From Myxococcaceae bacterium (GTDB lineage Bacteria > Myxococcota > Myxococcia > Myxococcales > Myxococcaceae), in the NCBI GenBank assembly GCA_016926755.1, contig JAFGNZ010000382.1:1-63738 (forward strand): a stretch of DNA of 63,738 bases, in the 5' to 3' direction. The notes beneath the pieces were generated by a model, which made no database searches, was not told the origin of the DNA, and was given only the letters and a program-made list of their open reading frames with translations. This document shows, one piece after another, positions 43,530-52,233 of this stretch (the stretch's first letter is position 1; each line of letters begins with the position of its first letter). Position numbers and translations under genes: made by a program.

Positions 43530-45503
43530 ATGAACCTGCTACCGCTTCTGGTTGTCTCTCTCGGGCTGAACGCGACCTCCACCCCGGTGCCCCCCTTCGA
43601 GTTCTCCCCCCCGGGGCAGCTGTCGCTCAACTGGACCCTCCCTGATGCCGGGAGAGCGGGAGCTCCCGATGCGGGGGCGCAGGGCGACACTCCTCTCCCT
43701 CGCGGCGGCGTCGACCTGCTCAACAATGAGCGGGTGCAGCGGGACATCCTTCTCGACCTTCAGCTGCGCAAGCCTGACGGGGAGCTCGTGGACACCGCGC
43801 GGTTGCTGACGCTGCGTCCGCTGGGGATGGCGGACGGAGGAGCGCCGGCGGATGGAGCAACAGTCCTCCCAGCCGCAGGGGCCTTGCGCATCCAGGTCCT
43901 GGCCCGAGACGTGGCGTCAGCGGCGCCGGCCACGCTCACGGGCTACCTGACCGCCTCTGAGCCCTCGGGCCGCTACGTCGCTCGTGTCCCGGTCCAGCTC
44001 CAGCTGACCCAGGCCACGGCTCCTGCCGCGCAGACTGGGGCCCAGCCCCTGGTGGACACCTTGACGACGCAGGTCACGACCTGGCCTGTCTGCTTCGTGC
44101 GAGGCAAACCTCACGGAGAGCGGCTCTGGCTCCCCGCGGACGCCCAGCTGCCCGAGCAGAAGCCCGATCAGAAGGATGGCCCCCGCCTCCCTGAGGAGCG
44201 GCTGGGGGTGCTGGTGGGGAGCCAGGGGGGAACGGCCCAGGTCTCCTCGACCGGAGTGTACGAGAAAGACAAAGGTCTGAAGCTCGCGCTGGGCTGCATG
44301 GATCGACCGGGCGAATACACGGGAAAGATCGAGGTCTCGAGCCCCAGCGGAAAGAAGGAGGTGAAGCTCACGGTGAGCGCCAAACACAAGGCGATCTTCG
44401 CCGTGCTCACACTCACCCTGGGGGTCCTTGCCGCCGGCTTGTTCCAATGGCACTCGACCGTCACCCGGGAACGGAACAAGTTGAAGGCGAGGGTGGAGGG
44501 TCTGTCCAACCAGTTGCAGGGCGCATTGCAGGACACGGCCTTGCAGCCCATCCGCGAGGACGCGGAGGAGGCGCTCAAGGAGTGGAACACGGCGGTCACG
44601 AAACAGCTCGACCAGGTGACGGACTTCGGGAGCACCAGCGTGGCCCATCAGGCCGTCCTTGCCGAGCTCACGACGATGGAGCAACGCATCCAGGCCTTCG
44701 CGCGCTTCCCGACCCTGGCCCAGGAGACCCCGGCGGCCGTGGAGAAAGCCCTGCGTCAATGGCCTGCGCGCGTCCAGCCGAGCACGCGGCTTCCAGAGCC
44801 GATGTTCGCCGCGAACCTCCCTTCCCTGATCCAGCCCCCGACTTTCGCCAGCGCCGTCTCCCAGCTCAAGGAGCTCGAGGGGGTGAAGGCCTTCGCCACC
44901 GTGTTCGAGGAGGCAGGCACGCGGCTTCAGCGCGTGCACGCGTGGACCCAGGCTCAGCAGGCCCTCCAGTCCCCCGCATTGACAGTCACCGAGGAGGTGC
45001 GGTTTCAGAGCGCGCGGGAGCTGCAGAGCAAGGTACGGCATGACTTCTGGCATGCCGTCAACCTCGAGGAGCTGAGCGAGCGCAATACCCTGGTAGAGCT
45101 GAAGCAGGCGGAAGCCCACCTCGCGAGCCTCGACTATCGGATCCCCGGGGAGCGCGCCAAGGCAGTGGGGGCCATGGAAGTGACCCGGGGCCTTGTTCCG
45201 GCCCTCCTCTCGATCCTCATGGGGGGGCCCCAAGCCCCCGAAGGAGCCCGCCCCGACTATTCCGCGCGCGAGCAATGGGCGATCTCGCGGCTCATGGTGT
45301 CGAACCTCGGAGTCTTGTTCGTCTCCACTGCCGTGGCCGTGGTGTCGGGCCTGAACGAGCTCTACTTCTCGAAGCCCTTCGGGCTCTGGAGTGACTACCT
45401 GCAGGCGTTCTTCTGGGGCGTCCTCACCCAGGTGACCCTCGCGGCCGCGGTGGGCTCCATCCCCCAGCTGCTCGGCTCCCTCAAGCAGGGGCCTCGCCGC
45501 TGA
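43530..45503 (+). CDS. Large envelope protein with central and C-terminal membrane segments
   Basis: 657 residues. A short signal-like N-terminus (MNLLPLLVVSLGLNATS) is followed by about 250 periplasmic-type residues (Cys at WPVCFV and LGCMD). A membrane segment (HKAIFAVLTLTLGVLAAGLF) comes next, then a long helical cytoplasmic-like region and C-terminal hydrophobic segments (GVLFVSTAVAVVSGL, AFFWGVLTQVTLAAAVG). No family recognised. It is followed by a TPR gene after 56 bases and a RCC1 lipoprotein gene overlapping that one, suggesting an envelope operon. Confidence 0.78.
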   Translation: MNLLPLLVVSLGLNATSTPVPPFEFSPPGQLSLNWTLPDAGRAGAPDAGAQGDTPLPRGGVDLLNNERVQRDILLDLQLRKPDGELVDTARLLTLRPLGMADGGAPADGATVLPAAGALRIQVLARDVASAAPATLTGYLTASEPSGRYVARVPVQLQLTQATAPAAQTGAQPLVDTLTTQVTTWPVCFVRGKPHGERLWLPADAQLPEQKPDQKDGPRLPEERLGVLVGSQGGTAQVSSTGVYEKDKGLKLALGCMDRPGEYTGKIEVSSPSGKKEVKLTVSAKHKAIFAVLTLTLGVLAAGLFQWHSTVTRERNKLKARVEGLSNQLQGALQDTALQPIREDAEEALKEWNTAVTKQLDQVTDFGSTSVAHQAVLAELTTMEQRIQAFARFPTLAQETPAAVEKALRQWPARVQPSTRLPEPMFAANLPSLIQPPTFASAVSQLKELEGVKAFATVFEEAGTRLQRVHAWTQAQQALQSPALTVTEEVRFQSARELQSKVRHDFWHAVNLEELSERNTLVELKQAEAHLASLDYRIPGERAKAVGAMEVTRGLVPALLSILMGGPQAPEGARPDYSAREQWAISRLMVSNLGVLFVSTAVAVVSGLNELYFSKPFGLWSDYLQAFFWGVLTQVTLAAAVGSIPQLLGSLKQGPRR

Positions 45504-45559
45504 GCCATGATCAACGCCTCCATGGACGTACTCCCGGCATCACCTTTATTGTCCCGCAC

Positions 45560-46384
45560 ATGACGGATCCAAGTCGCCTGCTGCCCGCCACCCTCCTGCT
45601 TGGACTCCTGGCCGTGGGAGCGCTACCAAGCCCCGCGCACGCCAAGGGCGAATTCCAGCGCCACCTCACCGCCACCATCCGGCTCTACGAGAGCCTGGAG
45701 TACGAGCGGGCCCTCACCCAGATCCGGCTCGCGAGAGACCTGCCGCACAGCCCGCAGCAGGAGATCGAGCTCTCCCTCTACGAGGGCATCATCCTGGCGG
45801 ATCTCGGCCGGCAGGAGTCCGCCACCGCCGCCTTCCAGTCGGCGCTCCTCATCCAGCCGGAGGTCGCCCTGCCCGTGAAGGTCGCCCCCAAGGTCGACAA
45901 GCTCTTCGAGTCCGTGCGCGAGCAAGTCAAACGCGAGCTCGCCGCGGTTGCTCCCCCGCCTGAACCGGAGCCTCCCGCGGTCGCCGCCACGCCTCCGCCT
46001 GCCCCGCCAGAGGCCACCACGGTTGCCCCCCTGGCCGTCTCGAGCGAGCGCTCCGGCCCGGGGCTCCTGCGTCGCCACGCGCTGATCCCCGCCATCGCCG
46101 GAGGCACCCTGGTGGTGGCCGGCGGCATCTCCTGGGCCCTCTCTCGCGGCGAGGCGAGCCGCCTGCGCGACGATGATCCCGAGCTCCAGTCCGTGGAAGC
46201 GGTGCAGCAGAGCGTCTCACGGGGGCGCACCTGGCAGACGCTGGGCGTCACCCTGCTGGGCGTAGGGACCGCGGGGCTGGCGACCGCGGCGGGCATCTAT
46301 CTGCTCGGAGCACCCGAGGAGCCCGTCGCGGTGGGCCTGGGGACTGATGGAACATCCGCGTTCGTCTACGGGAGGTGGCCATGA
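45560..46384 (+). CDS. Exported TPR-type protein with C-terminal membrane segments
   Basis: 274 residues. A signal peptide (LLPATLLLGLLAVGALPSPAHA) precedes a TPR-like helical pair (YESLEYERALTQIRLAR, YEGIILADLGRQESATAAFQ). A Pro/Ala linker and two hydrophobic segments follow (ALIPAIAGGTLVVAGGISWAL, LGVTLLGVGTAGLATAAGIYLL). The tail probably sits in the inner membrane. The stop overlaps the start of the RCC1 gene (ATGA at 46381-46384), so translation is coupled. Function unknown. Confidence 0.78.
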   Translation: MTDPSRLLPATLLLGLLAVGALPSPAHAKGEFQRHLTATIRLYESLEYERALTQIRLARDLPHSPQQEIELSLYEGIILADLGRQESATAAFQSALLIQPEVALPVKVAPKVDKLFESVREQVKRELAAVAPPPEPEPPAVAATPPPAPPEATTVAPLAVSSERSGPGLLRRHALIPAIAGGTLVVAGGISWALSRGEASRLRDDDPELQSVEAVQQSVSRGRTWQTLGVTLLGVGTAGLATAAGIYLLGAPEEPVAVGLGTDGTSAFVYGRWP

Positions 46385-48900
46385 AGAGCGTGCGCTTCGT
46401 CGCGGGCCTGCTGCTCGCCTGTGCTGTGGGTTGTACGGACTTCGAGCAGGAAGGGGATGCCTTCTGTCAGCGCAACCCCGCCCGCTGCAACCCGGACAAG
46501 ACGCCCCCCACCGTCGCCGAGGGCCAGCAGTCCACCACCGATGTCCTGGGCGAGCAGCCCGTCACCTTCAACGTCACCGCCCAGGACGCGGAGACGACCC
46601 AGCTCCACTTCACCTGGACGGCGAGCGCCGGCACGCTGGGCGCGCCGACCCACACGGACACCACGAGCGCGGTGTCGTGGACCGCGCCGCTGTGCCTGCC
46701 CGCCGGCACTCCTGCCACCATCACGCTGACCGTGACGGATGACGGCGGCTTCACGGCCACCCGCACGTTCACGGTCTCCGTCAACCGCTGCCCGGCTCCG
46801 CAGCTCGCCGCCGGTCAGGGCCACTCGCTGGCCCTGCGCCCCGATGGCACCCTCTGGACCTGGGGCCTCAACGCCTTCGGTCAGCTCGGCCATGGAGACT
46901 CCACCGTCATCGGCCCCACCCCGCGGCGGATCTCCGGGCTGACCGGCGTGATGGCCGTGGCTGCCAACCCCTACCAGTCGCTGATCACGCGCGCCGATGG
47001 CACCGTCTGGGCCTGGGGCTACAACTACAACGGCATGCTCGGCACGGGATCCACCGACCAGTTCGTCTCCGCTCCGATGCAGATGCCCGGGCTGAGCGGC
47101 ATCACGGACGTGAAGGCCGGCGAGGGGCACTTCCTGGCCCTGCGCTCCGATGGCACCGTGTGGGCCTGGGGCTCCAACTCCAGAGGTCAGCTCGGAGATG
47201 GGACGACCACCGAGCGATTGACTCCCGCGCAGGTGCCTGGCCTGGACGGCGTCATCGCCATTGCCGCTGGGGGCAGATTCTCCCTGGCCCTGCGCTCCGA
47301 TGGCACCGTCTGGGCCTGGGGCTACAACGGCAACGGCCAGCTCGGAGATGGGACGACCACCCAGAGCACCACGCCCGTGCAGGTGCTCACGCTGTCAGGG
47401 ATCACCGCGATCGCCGCGGGCTCGAGCTTCGCGCTGGCCCTGGGCTCCGATGGCACCGTCTGGGCCTGGGGCTACAACAGCAGCGGCCAGCTCGGCAATG
47501 GGACAACCACCCAGAGCACCACGCCCGTGCAGGTGCTCACGCTGTCGGGGGCCACTGCGATTGCCGCGGGGCCGGGGCACGCGCTGGCCTTGCTCCCCGA
47601 TCGCACCCTTCGAGCCTGGGGAGGCAACTCCACGGGTCAGCTGGGAGACGGGACGACCACCGACCAGTCCCAGCCCGTCCCCGTGGCCGGGCTGTCTGGC
47701 GTGATCGGCATGGCCGCCAGCGGGGGCCACTCCCTGGCTGTCCTCGACAACGGCGCCGTGCATGCCTGGGGAGATACGACCCTGGGCCAGCTCGGGGATG
47801 GAGTGTCGAGTCTGAAGCTCCCGGCCGTCCAGGTCTCCGCGCTCCAGAACGTCATCTCCCTCAGCGCCGGCAACTATCACTCCCTGGCCACCCGGAGCGA
47901 TGGCACCGTCTGGGCCTGGGGTGACAACAGGGCCTCCCAGTTGGGGGATGGGAGCAGCGAGGCGCTTCGTGATACCCCCGTGCAGGTGTCGGGCATCACC
48001 AGCGCCCTCGCCACGGCCGGCGGGAGAGCCCACTCCCTGGCCCTGCTCAACGATGGCTCCGTGAGGGCGTGGGGGAGCAACTTCTACGGCCAGCTGGGGG
48101 ATGGGACGACCACCTCGCGCCCCACCTCCGTGCAGGCCTCCGGGCTGACGGGGGCCACCGCCATCGCCGCGGGCGATGAGCACTCCCTGGCTTTGCGTAA
48201 CGATCGCACCGTCTGGGCCTGGGGCGCCAACTACAGCAGCCAGCTGGGGGATGGAACGACCACCCAGCGCAGCGCTCCCGTCCAGGTGCCTTCGCTGGAG
48301 AACATCACGGCCATTGCCGCCGGGTACTCCCACTCGCTAGCCCTGCGCGGCGATGGCACCGTCTGGGTGTGGGGAAGCAACTCCTCCGGCCAGCTCGGAG
48401 ACGGGACGAGCACCCTCCGCTCCATGCCCGTGCAACTGACCAGCCTGAGCAATGTCACGGCCATTGCCTGCGGCAGCTCTCACTCCCTGGCCTTGCGCAG
48501 TGACGGCACCGTCTGGGCCTGGGGGCGCAACAGGGATGGGCAGCTCGGAAACGGGACGACCATCGACCGCTTCGCCCCCGAGCGGGTGTCCAACCTGGCC
48601 GGGGTGATCGCCATTGCCGCCGGAAGCGATCAATCCATGGCCATCCGCGAGGACGGCACCGTCTGGGCCTGGGGTGACAACAACTCCAGTCAGCTGGGCG
48701 ATGGGACTGTCACCAGCCGCTCCACTCCCATCCAGGTGCCCGGCGTCACCGGCATCACGTCCATTGCCAGCGGCTCCATCCACATGCTGGTGCTGCGCAA
48801 CGACGGCACGGTCGGAGCCTGGGGCTTTGGCGAGTACGGGCAGCTCGGAGACGGCACCCCCCGTTACCGCACGGAGCCGGTGAGGGCCCTGCTGCCTTGA
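46381..48900 (+). CDS. RCC1-repeat lipoprotein (14 repeats) with Ig-like domain
   Basis: 839 residues. Signal and lipobox AVGC (MKSVRFVAGLLLACAVGC) indicate an envelope lipoprotein. Residues of about 35-140 form an Ig-like domain (TVAEGQQSTTDVLGEQPVTF, ITLTVTDDGGFTATRTFTV). Then 14 RCC1 repeats of about 50 residues follow, each with LALRSDGTVWAWGxN and GQLGDGTTT. An RCC1 propeller has seven blades, so 14 repeats fit two complete propellers. Propellers usually act as interaction surfaces. ATG 46381 lies on the end of the TPR gene; an alternative GTG at 46375 is two codons earlier. Confidence 0.9.
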   Translation: MKSVRFVAGLLLACAVGCTDFEQEGDAFCQRNPARCNPDKTPPTVAEGQQSTTDVLGEQPVTFNVTAQDAETTQLHFTWTASAGTLGAPTHTDTTSAVSWTAPLCLPAGTPATITLTVTDDGGFTATRTFTVSVNRCPAPQLAAGQGHSLALRPDGTLWTWGLNAFGQLGHGDSTVIGPTPRRISGLTGVMAVAANPYQSLITRADGTVWAWGYNYNGMLGTGSTDQFVSAPMQMPGLSGITDVKAGEGHFLALRSDGTVWAWGSNSRGQLGDGTTTERLTPAQVPGLDGVIAIAAGGRFSLALRSDGTVWAWGYNGNGQLGDGTTTQSTTPVQVLTLSGITAIAAGSSFALALGSDGTVWAWGYNSSGQLGNGTTTQSTTPVQVLTLSGATAIAAGPGHALALLPDRTLRAWGGNSTGQLGDGTTTDQSQPVPVAGLSGVIGMAASGGHSLAVLDNGAVHAWGDTTLGQLGDGVSSLKLPAVQVSALQNVISLSAGNYHSLATRSDGTVWAWGDNRASQLGDGSSEALRDTPVQVSGITSALATAGGRAHSLALLNDGSVRAWGSNFYGQLGDGTTTSRPTSVQASGLTGATAIAAGDEHSLALRNDRTVWAWGANYSSQLGDGTTTQRSAPVQVPSLENITAIAAGYSHSLALRGDGTVWVWGSNSSGQLGDGTSTLRSMPVQLTSLSNVTAIACGSSHSLALRSDGTVWAWGRNRDGQLGNGTTIDRFAPERVSNLAGVIAIAAGSDQSMAIREDGTVWAWGDNNSSQLGDGTVTSRSTPIQVPGVTGITSIASGSIHMLVLRNDGTVGAWGFGEYGQLGDGTPRYRTEPVRALLP
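46810..48890 (+). repeat. Fourteen tandem RCC1 repeats, about 150-base period
   Basis: Each unit encodes the consensus LALRSDGTVWAWG and GQLGDGTTT. DNA copies such as GATGGCACCGTCTGGGCCTG recur at close to 150-base intervals, with several almost identical in sequence (around 47300-47550). Confidence 0.85.
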
Positions 48901-48910
48901 GCCCGCCGCC

Positions 48911-48934
48911 GCGCTGAGCCGCTGGGCTCAGCGC
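48911..48934. terminator. Bidirectional hairpin between convergent genes
   Basis: GCGCTGAGCC and GGCTCAGCGC form a perfect 10-bp stem with a GCTG loop. It overlaps the last codons of the ADP-ribosylglycohydrolase gene and lies 10 bases after the RCC1 gene. Confidence 0.65.
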
Positions 48935-49950
48935 TTGCGGTGCAGCGCGAGCGCGGTGGCCAGCGTCTCGCGCACCTGCCGCGCCTGGAAGAGCCTGTCC
49001 GCCGTGTCCAGCAGGTTCTCCAGGTAGAGCACCTGCTTGCGCAGCCGCGCGGGCAGGGCGCGCGTGCCCAGGTGCGCGCCCAGCAGCGCCCCCGTCACCG
49101 CCGCGGCCACGTCCACCTCTCCGCCGCAGCGCAGCACCAGCGCCACCGCCTCGCGGAAGTCATGCGGCACCTTCAGCGTCGCGTACAGCGACGTGAGCAG
49201 CACCGGCACCACGTGCGCCGGCAGCCCGTCCACCCCCGCCAGCTCCGAGCGCGGCACCCCCACCTTGCGCAGCGCCTCCAGCGCGCGCCGCGTGTCCCAC
49301 GCCAGCAGCCGCGGCAGGTGCCGCACCTCCTCCGCCAGCGCCTTGTCGTGCTCGGCCGCCGCCAGCGCCAGCCGCTCGCAGAAGGCCGCCACCGTCAGCG
49401 GCTCCTCCTCCATGCCCAGCGCCACCGCCTGCGCGAAGGCCGCCGCCGCCGCCGAGCACGTCGGATCCTTGTGCGTAATGATGCTCAGCACGCCCGCGTC
49501 ATGCGGCAGCCGCGCCCCGCTCTCGAACAGCCCCACCACCATGGCCCGGCTGAGCACCGAGGGGCACTTCACCCCCATGGGCGCCCCCGCGCTCATCCAC
49601 GGCGTGCCGCTCACCAGCCGCTGCAGCGCCTCGGAGAGCCCCCGCGGCGGCTGGAGGATGACGCCCTCCTGCCACAACCACGCGAAGTGAACCGCCGCGC
49701 TCCGCCCGTCCACCTTCCCCTCGCGGATGACGCTCTCGCTGGCGGCCAGCATCAGCTGCGTGTCGTCAGAGAACTGCCCCTTGGCGAACTTGCCGCGCGG
49801 GCGCGGGGCGAAGTCGTCCGCCAGGTGCGTGAGCCGCGTGAGGCTCGCCGGAGGGATTCCTCGGAGCGGGAAGCCCAGTGCATCCCCAATGGCAAGGCCC
49901 AGGAAGGCCGCATGGAACCTGTCCTGGCGCTCAGCGGGAGTCAGCGGCAT
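48928..49950 (-). CDS. ADP-ribosylglycohydrolase family protein
   Basis: 340 residues of the ARH (DraG) fold, which removes ADP-ribose from proteins or other acceptors using Mg2+. Visible: FLGLAIGDALGFPLRG, GQFSDDTQLMLAASESV, and the C-terminal metal block GGEVDVAAAVTGALLGA, normally GGDTDS. The Asp-to-Glu and Thr-to-Val changes leave the final Asp in place, so metal binding may be weakened. ATG 49950 gives the normal family N-terminus. Confidence 0.9.
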   Translation of the reverse strand: MPLTPAERQDRFHAAFLGLAIGDALGFPLRGIPPASLTRLTHLADDFAPRPRGKFAKGQFSDDTQLMLAASESVIREGKVDGRSAAVHFAWLWQEGVILQPPRGLSEALQRLVSGTPWMSAGAPMGVKCPSVLSRAMVVGLFESGARLPHDAGVLSIITHKDPTCSAAAAAFAQAVALGMEEEPLTVAAFCERLALAAAEHDKALAEEVRHLPRLLAWDTRRALEALRKVGVPRSELAGVDGLPAHVVPVLLTSLYATLKVPHDFREAVALVLRCGGEVDVAAAVTGALLGAHLGTRALPARLRKQVLYLENLLDTADRLFQARQVRETLATALALHRKR

Positions 49951-49998
49951 CGGAGCCGCGCAATTTAACCGAGCGTCCGCCCAGGACCAGAGCAGAAA

Positions 49999-50262
49999 TC
50001 AGGGGACTTCGTCCCGCCCCAGGTTCACCACCGCCTGCAACCTCGCGACCACCGCCTCGGCCCCCTGGTGCAGGCGTCTCCCATCCCACAGGGCGGGGCT
50101 CGTCTGCCCACCCAGGCGGTGGAGGTCCGCCTCCACCTCGGGGTAGGTGAGGTTACGGAAGCGCACACGATCCTCCAGCGCATGGTCGACGACGAAGCGC
50201 CGCGCCACGGCGGAGGGCGGGTCCGCGATGCGGTGGAAGAGCTCCAGCGAGGCGGAGGACAT
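49999..50262 (-). CDS. Small glutaredoxin/GST-N-like protein
   Basis: 87 residues (MSSASLELFHRIADPPSAVA). The order strand, helix, strand (LFHRIAD, SAVARRFVVDH, VRFRNLT) and the later SPALWDG, equivalent to a cis-Pro loop, suggest a thioredoxin-like fold of the glutaredoxin or GST N-domain type. The active-site Cys is absent, so a catalytic redox role is doubtful. The start is 11 bases after the nsrR stop, making it the last gene of the NO operon. Confidence 0.6.
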   Translation of the reverse strand: MSSASLELFHRIADPPSAVARRFVVDHALEDRVRFRNLTYPEVEADLHRLGGQTSPALWDGRRLHQGAEAVVARLQAVVNLGRDEVP

Positions 50263-50273
50263 GGCCCGCGGGA

Positions 50274-50729
50274 TTATGGCCCGCGCGCCGCGGAGACCGG
50301 GAGGAAGAAGTCCGGCAGCTCCTTGGGCGAGCGCCTCGCCACGTCCGCCAGCGTGTATTTGTCCAGCACCGCGAGGAACGCCGCGCGGGCCTCGAACAGT
50401 ACGCCCTTGAGGCCGCACGCGGGCGCGATGGGGCAGGTGTTGGTGTCCTTGTCGAAGCACTCCACCAGGTGGAAGTCCGGCTCGGTGACGCGGAACACCT
50501 CTCCCAGGGAGATCTCCGAGGGCGCGCGCGCCAGCGTGATGCCGCCCGCGCGCCCGGGGCGCACCTCGATGAAGCCGTGCCGCCCCAGCGCCTGCACCAC
50601 GCGCACCAGGTGGTGCTTGGAAATGCCGTAGGCCTCGCTCACCTCCTGGGTGGAGACGAGGCCCTCCGGGCGCACGGCCAGGTAGAGCAGGATGCGCAGG
50701 GAGTAGTCAGCGTGAAGCGTCAGGTGCAC
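50274..50729 (-). CDS. nsrR: NsrR, NO-sensing Rrf2-family repressor
   Basis: 151 residues. The N-terminus HLTLHADYSLRILLYLAV matches Rrf2/NsrR. Counting from GTG 50729 gives Asp8, Cys91, Cys99 and Cys105, the ligand set of the [4Fe-4S] NO sensor NsrR (Asp and three Cys). The winged-helix HTH region includes VSTQEVSEAYGISKHHLVRV. GTG 50729 is used because it produces the conserved start; the longer frame would add 10 atypical residues. The start overlaps the reductase 3' end by 23 bases. NsrR represses NO-detoxifying genes until NO damages its cluster. Confidence 0.92.
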   Translation of the reverse strand: MHLTLHADYSLRILLYLAVRPEGLVSTQEVSEAYGISKHHLVRVVQALGRHGFIEVRPGRAGGITLARAPSEISLGEVFRVTEPDFHLVECFDKDTNTCPIAPACGLKGVLFEARAAFLAVLDKYTLADVARRSPKELPDFFLPVSAARGP

Positions 50730-51726
50730 GAGGTGTCGCTCCCGCTCCCCCCGGCCCACTCGCGCTCGGCAGGAAGGCGTCCGCGTGGATGTCCTTCATG
50801 GAGAGCCCGGCCAGGAAGAGCTTCTTCCTCAGGGATAGCACCAGCTCCGGGTTCCCGCAGAGGAACGCGCGCCAGCCCACCGGCTTCGGACACTCGTCGC
50901 GGATGAGCGCGTCGAGCGAGCCCACGTGCACTCCCTCGCCCAGGCGGCCCTCCAGCACGCTCGGCCGGTAGTGGAAGTTGCCGTGGCGCTCGGCGAGCGC
51001 GCGCAGCTCCTCCACCAGGTACAACCCACGCGGCTCCCTCGCGCCGTGGAAGAGCCAGATGGGGCCGGTGTGCCCTTGCTCCAGGGCGTCACGCGCGATG
51101 CCATAGAGCGGCGACAGCCCCGTGCCCGCGCCCGCCAGCAGCAGCGGCTGCTCCGGGCGGCCCGGGAGGTAGAAGCAGTCGCCCGCCGGGCCCTGGATCC
51201 GCACCTCGTCCCCGGGCCGGGCCTCCGTGCTCAGCCAGCCGCTCATCGCCCCACCGGGGAGCAGGCGCACGTGCAGCTCGAGCGCGCCCTCGCGCGGCAG
51301 GCTGGCCACCGAGTAGCTGCGGGCCAGCCCGTCCGCGCGCAACAGGGTGAGGTACTGGCCCGCCCGGTACTCGAAGGCCGCCTGCGGGCGCAGCCGCACC
51401 CGCAGCACGCCCCCGCTCAGGCGCTCCAGCGACTCCAGGCGCGCGGGGACGCGCAGCTCGTCCCCGCCGCCCGCCACCTCCAGCTCCGCGCCCGGCTCCG
51501 GCCAGCAGGAGCACGCCAGGAAGTAGTTGCGCGCCTTGAGCGTCTCCTTGAGCCCCGCCTGCGCCTTCTCCGGCACGGCGCCGGCCGCCGCGCGCATCAG
51601 ACAGGACTGGCACACGCCCGCCTTGCACGAGTGGGGCACGGGGACGCCCTGCCGCAGCAGCCCGTCCAGCACGGACTCCTCAGGCTCCAGCGAGTACCAC
51701 TGCGCCTCGTACCTCACCCGGGACAT
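50707..51726 (-). CDS. Ferredoxin-NAD(P)H reductase with 2Fe-2S, FAD and NAD domains
   Basis: 339 residues. The N-terminus is a plant-type 2Fe-2S ferredoxin domain: Cys34, Cys39, Cys42 (SCKAGVCQSC) and a last Cys in LACSCWP. It is followed by the flavin domain with RSYSVASLP and the nucleotide-binding region LLAGAGTGLSPLYGIA, then LCGNPELV. Such reductases feed electrons from NAD(P)H to haem or oxygenase partners. Directly behind the globin gene, it probably reduces the truncated haemoglobin, forming a split flavohaemoglobin (inference from context). Confidence 0.9.
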   Translation of the reverse strand: MSRVRYEAQWYSLEPEESVLDGLLRQGVPVPHSCKAGVCQSCLMRAAAGAVPEKAQAGLKETLKARNYFLACSCWPEPGAELEVAGGGDELRVPARLESLERLSGGVLRVRLRPQAAFEYRAGQYLTLLRADGLARSYSVASLPREGALELHVRLLPGGAMSGWLSTEARPGDEVRIQGPAGDCFYLPGRPEQPLLLAGAGTGLSPLYGIARDALEQGHTGPIWLFHGAREPRGLYLVEELRALAERHGNFHYRPSVLEGRLGEGVHVGSLDALIRDECPKPVGWRAFLCGNPELVLSLRKKLFLAGLSMKDIHADAFLPSASGPGGAGATPRAPDASR

Positions 51727-51739
51727 GGCCGCGCCTCCC

Positions 51740-52105
51740 CTACCTGTTCAGCACGTCCGCGCGCACGCTCTCCGCCGTCTGGATCACCTGCTCGATGAGC
51801 GGCGCGGCCACCCCCAGATCCTTGAGCGTGCCCGCCAGGTGCTCCGCCACCGCGTTGAAGTGCGAGTCGTTCAGCCCGCGCTTCACCAGGTGCGCGTGCC
51901 CCTTGCGCATGTCCATCCCCGTGTAGTTGTTGGGCCCGCCGAACACCATGGTGAGGAAGGCCTTCTGCTTGGCCGCCTGGCGCTCCATGTCCACGTCCTC
52001 GAAGAAGTGGTTGATGCGCTCATCCGCGAGGACCTTCCGGTAGAAGAGATCCACCGCCGCGTCCATTGCCTTCGCTCCGCCCAGCAGCTCGTACACGGTG
52101 CTCAT
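51740..52105 (-). CDS. Truncated haemoglobin (group I type)
   Basis: 121 residues (MSTVYELLGGAKAMDAAVDLFYRK). The conserved Phe-Tyr of the B helix (LFYRKV, Tyr B10) and the proximal His region KGHAHLVKRGLNDSHF are visible, with GGPNNYTGMDM between. Group I truncated haemoglobins such as HbN convert NO to nitrate with O2. ATG 52105 is chosen because the upstream in-frame ATG at 52153 lies inside the NsrR operator. First gene of an operon with reductase, nsrR and a small thioredoxin-fold gene. Confidence 0.92.
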   Translation of the reverse strand: MSTVYELLGGAKAMDAAVDLFYRKVLADERINHFFEDVDMERQAAKQKAFLTMVFGGPNNYTGMDMRKGHAHLVKRGLNDSHFNAVAEHLAGTLKDLGVAAPLIEQVIQTAESVRADVLNR

Positions 52106-52133
52106 GTGCGCCTCCTGGCCCATCGGGCCAAAA

Positions 52134-52156
52134 AAGATGCACACTGAATGCATCTT
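52134..52156. promoter_or_regulatory. NsrR operator upstream of the globin operon
   Basis: AAGATGCACAC and GAATGCATCTT surround a central T in the 11-1-11 arrangement of NsrR boxes; the outer 8 bases AAGATGCA are perfectly symmetric. It ends 29 bases from the globin start, so NsrR should block this promoter and thereby control its own gene. Confidence 0.85.
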
Positions 52157-52233
52157 TACGGGCGCGGAGTCAAATACCCAAAAGGCCAGGGTTCCCTGGG
52201 AGGAGGGGGAGCTGGGGAGCGGCGTGGTGTGCG

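Noticed and set aside
46810..48890. RCC1 gene repeats as a CRISPR-like or mobile array
   Set aside because: The 150-base periodicity is explained by protein repeats in one long frame.
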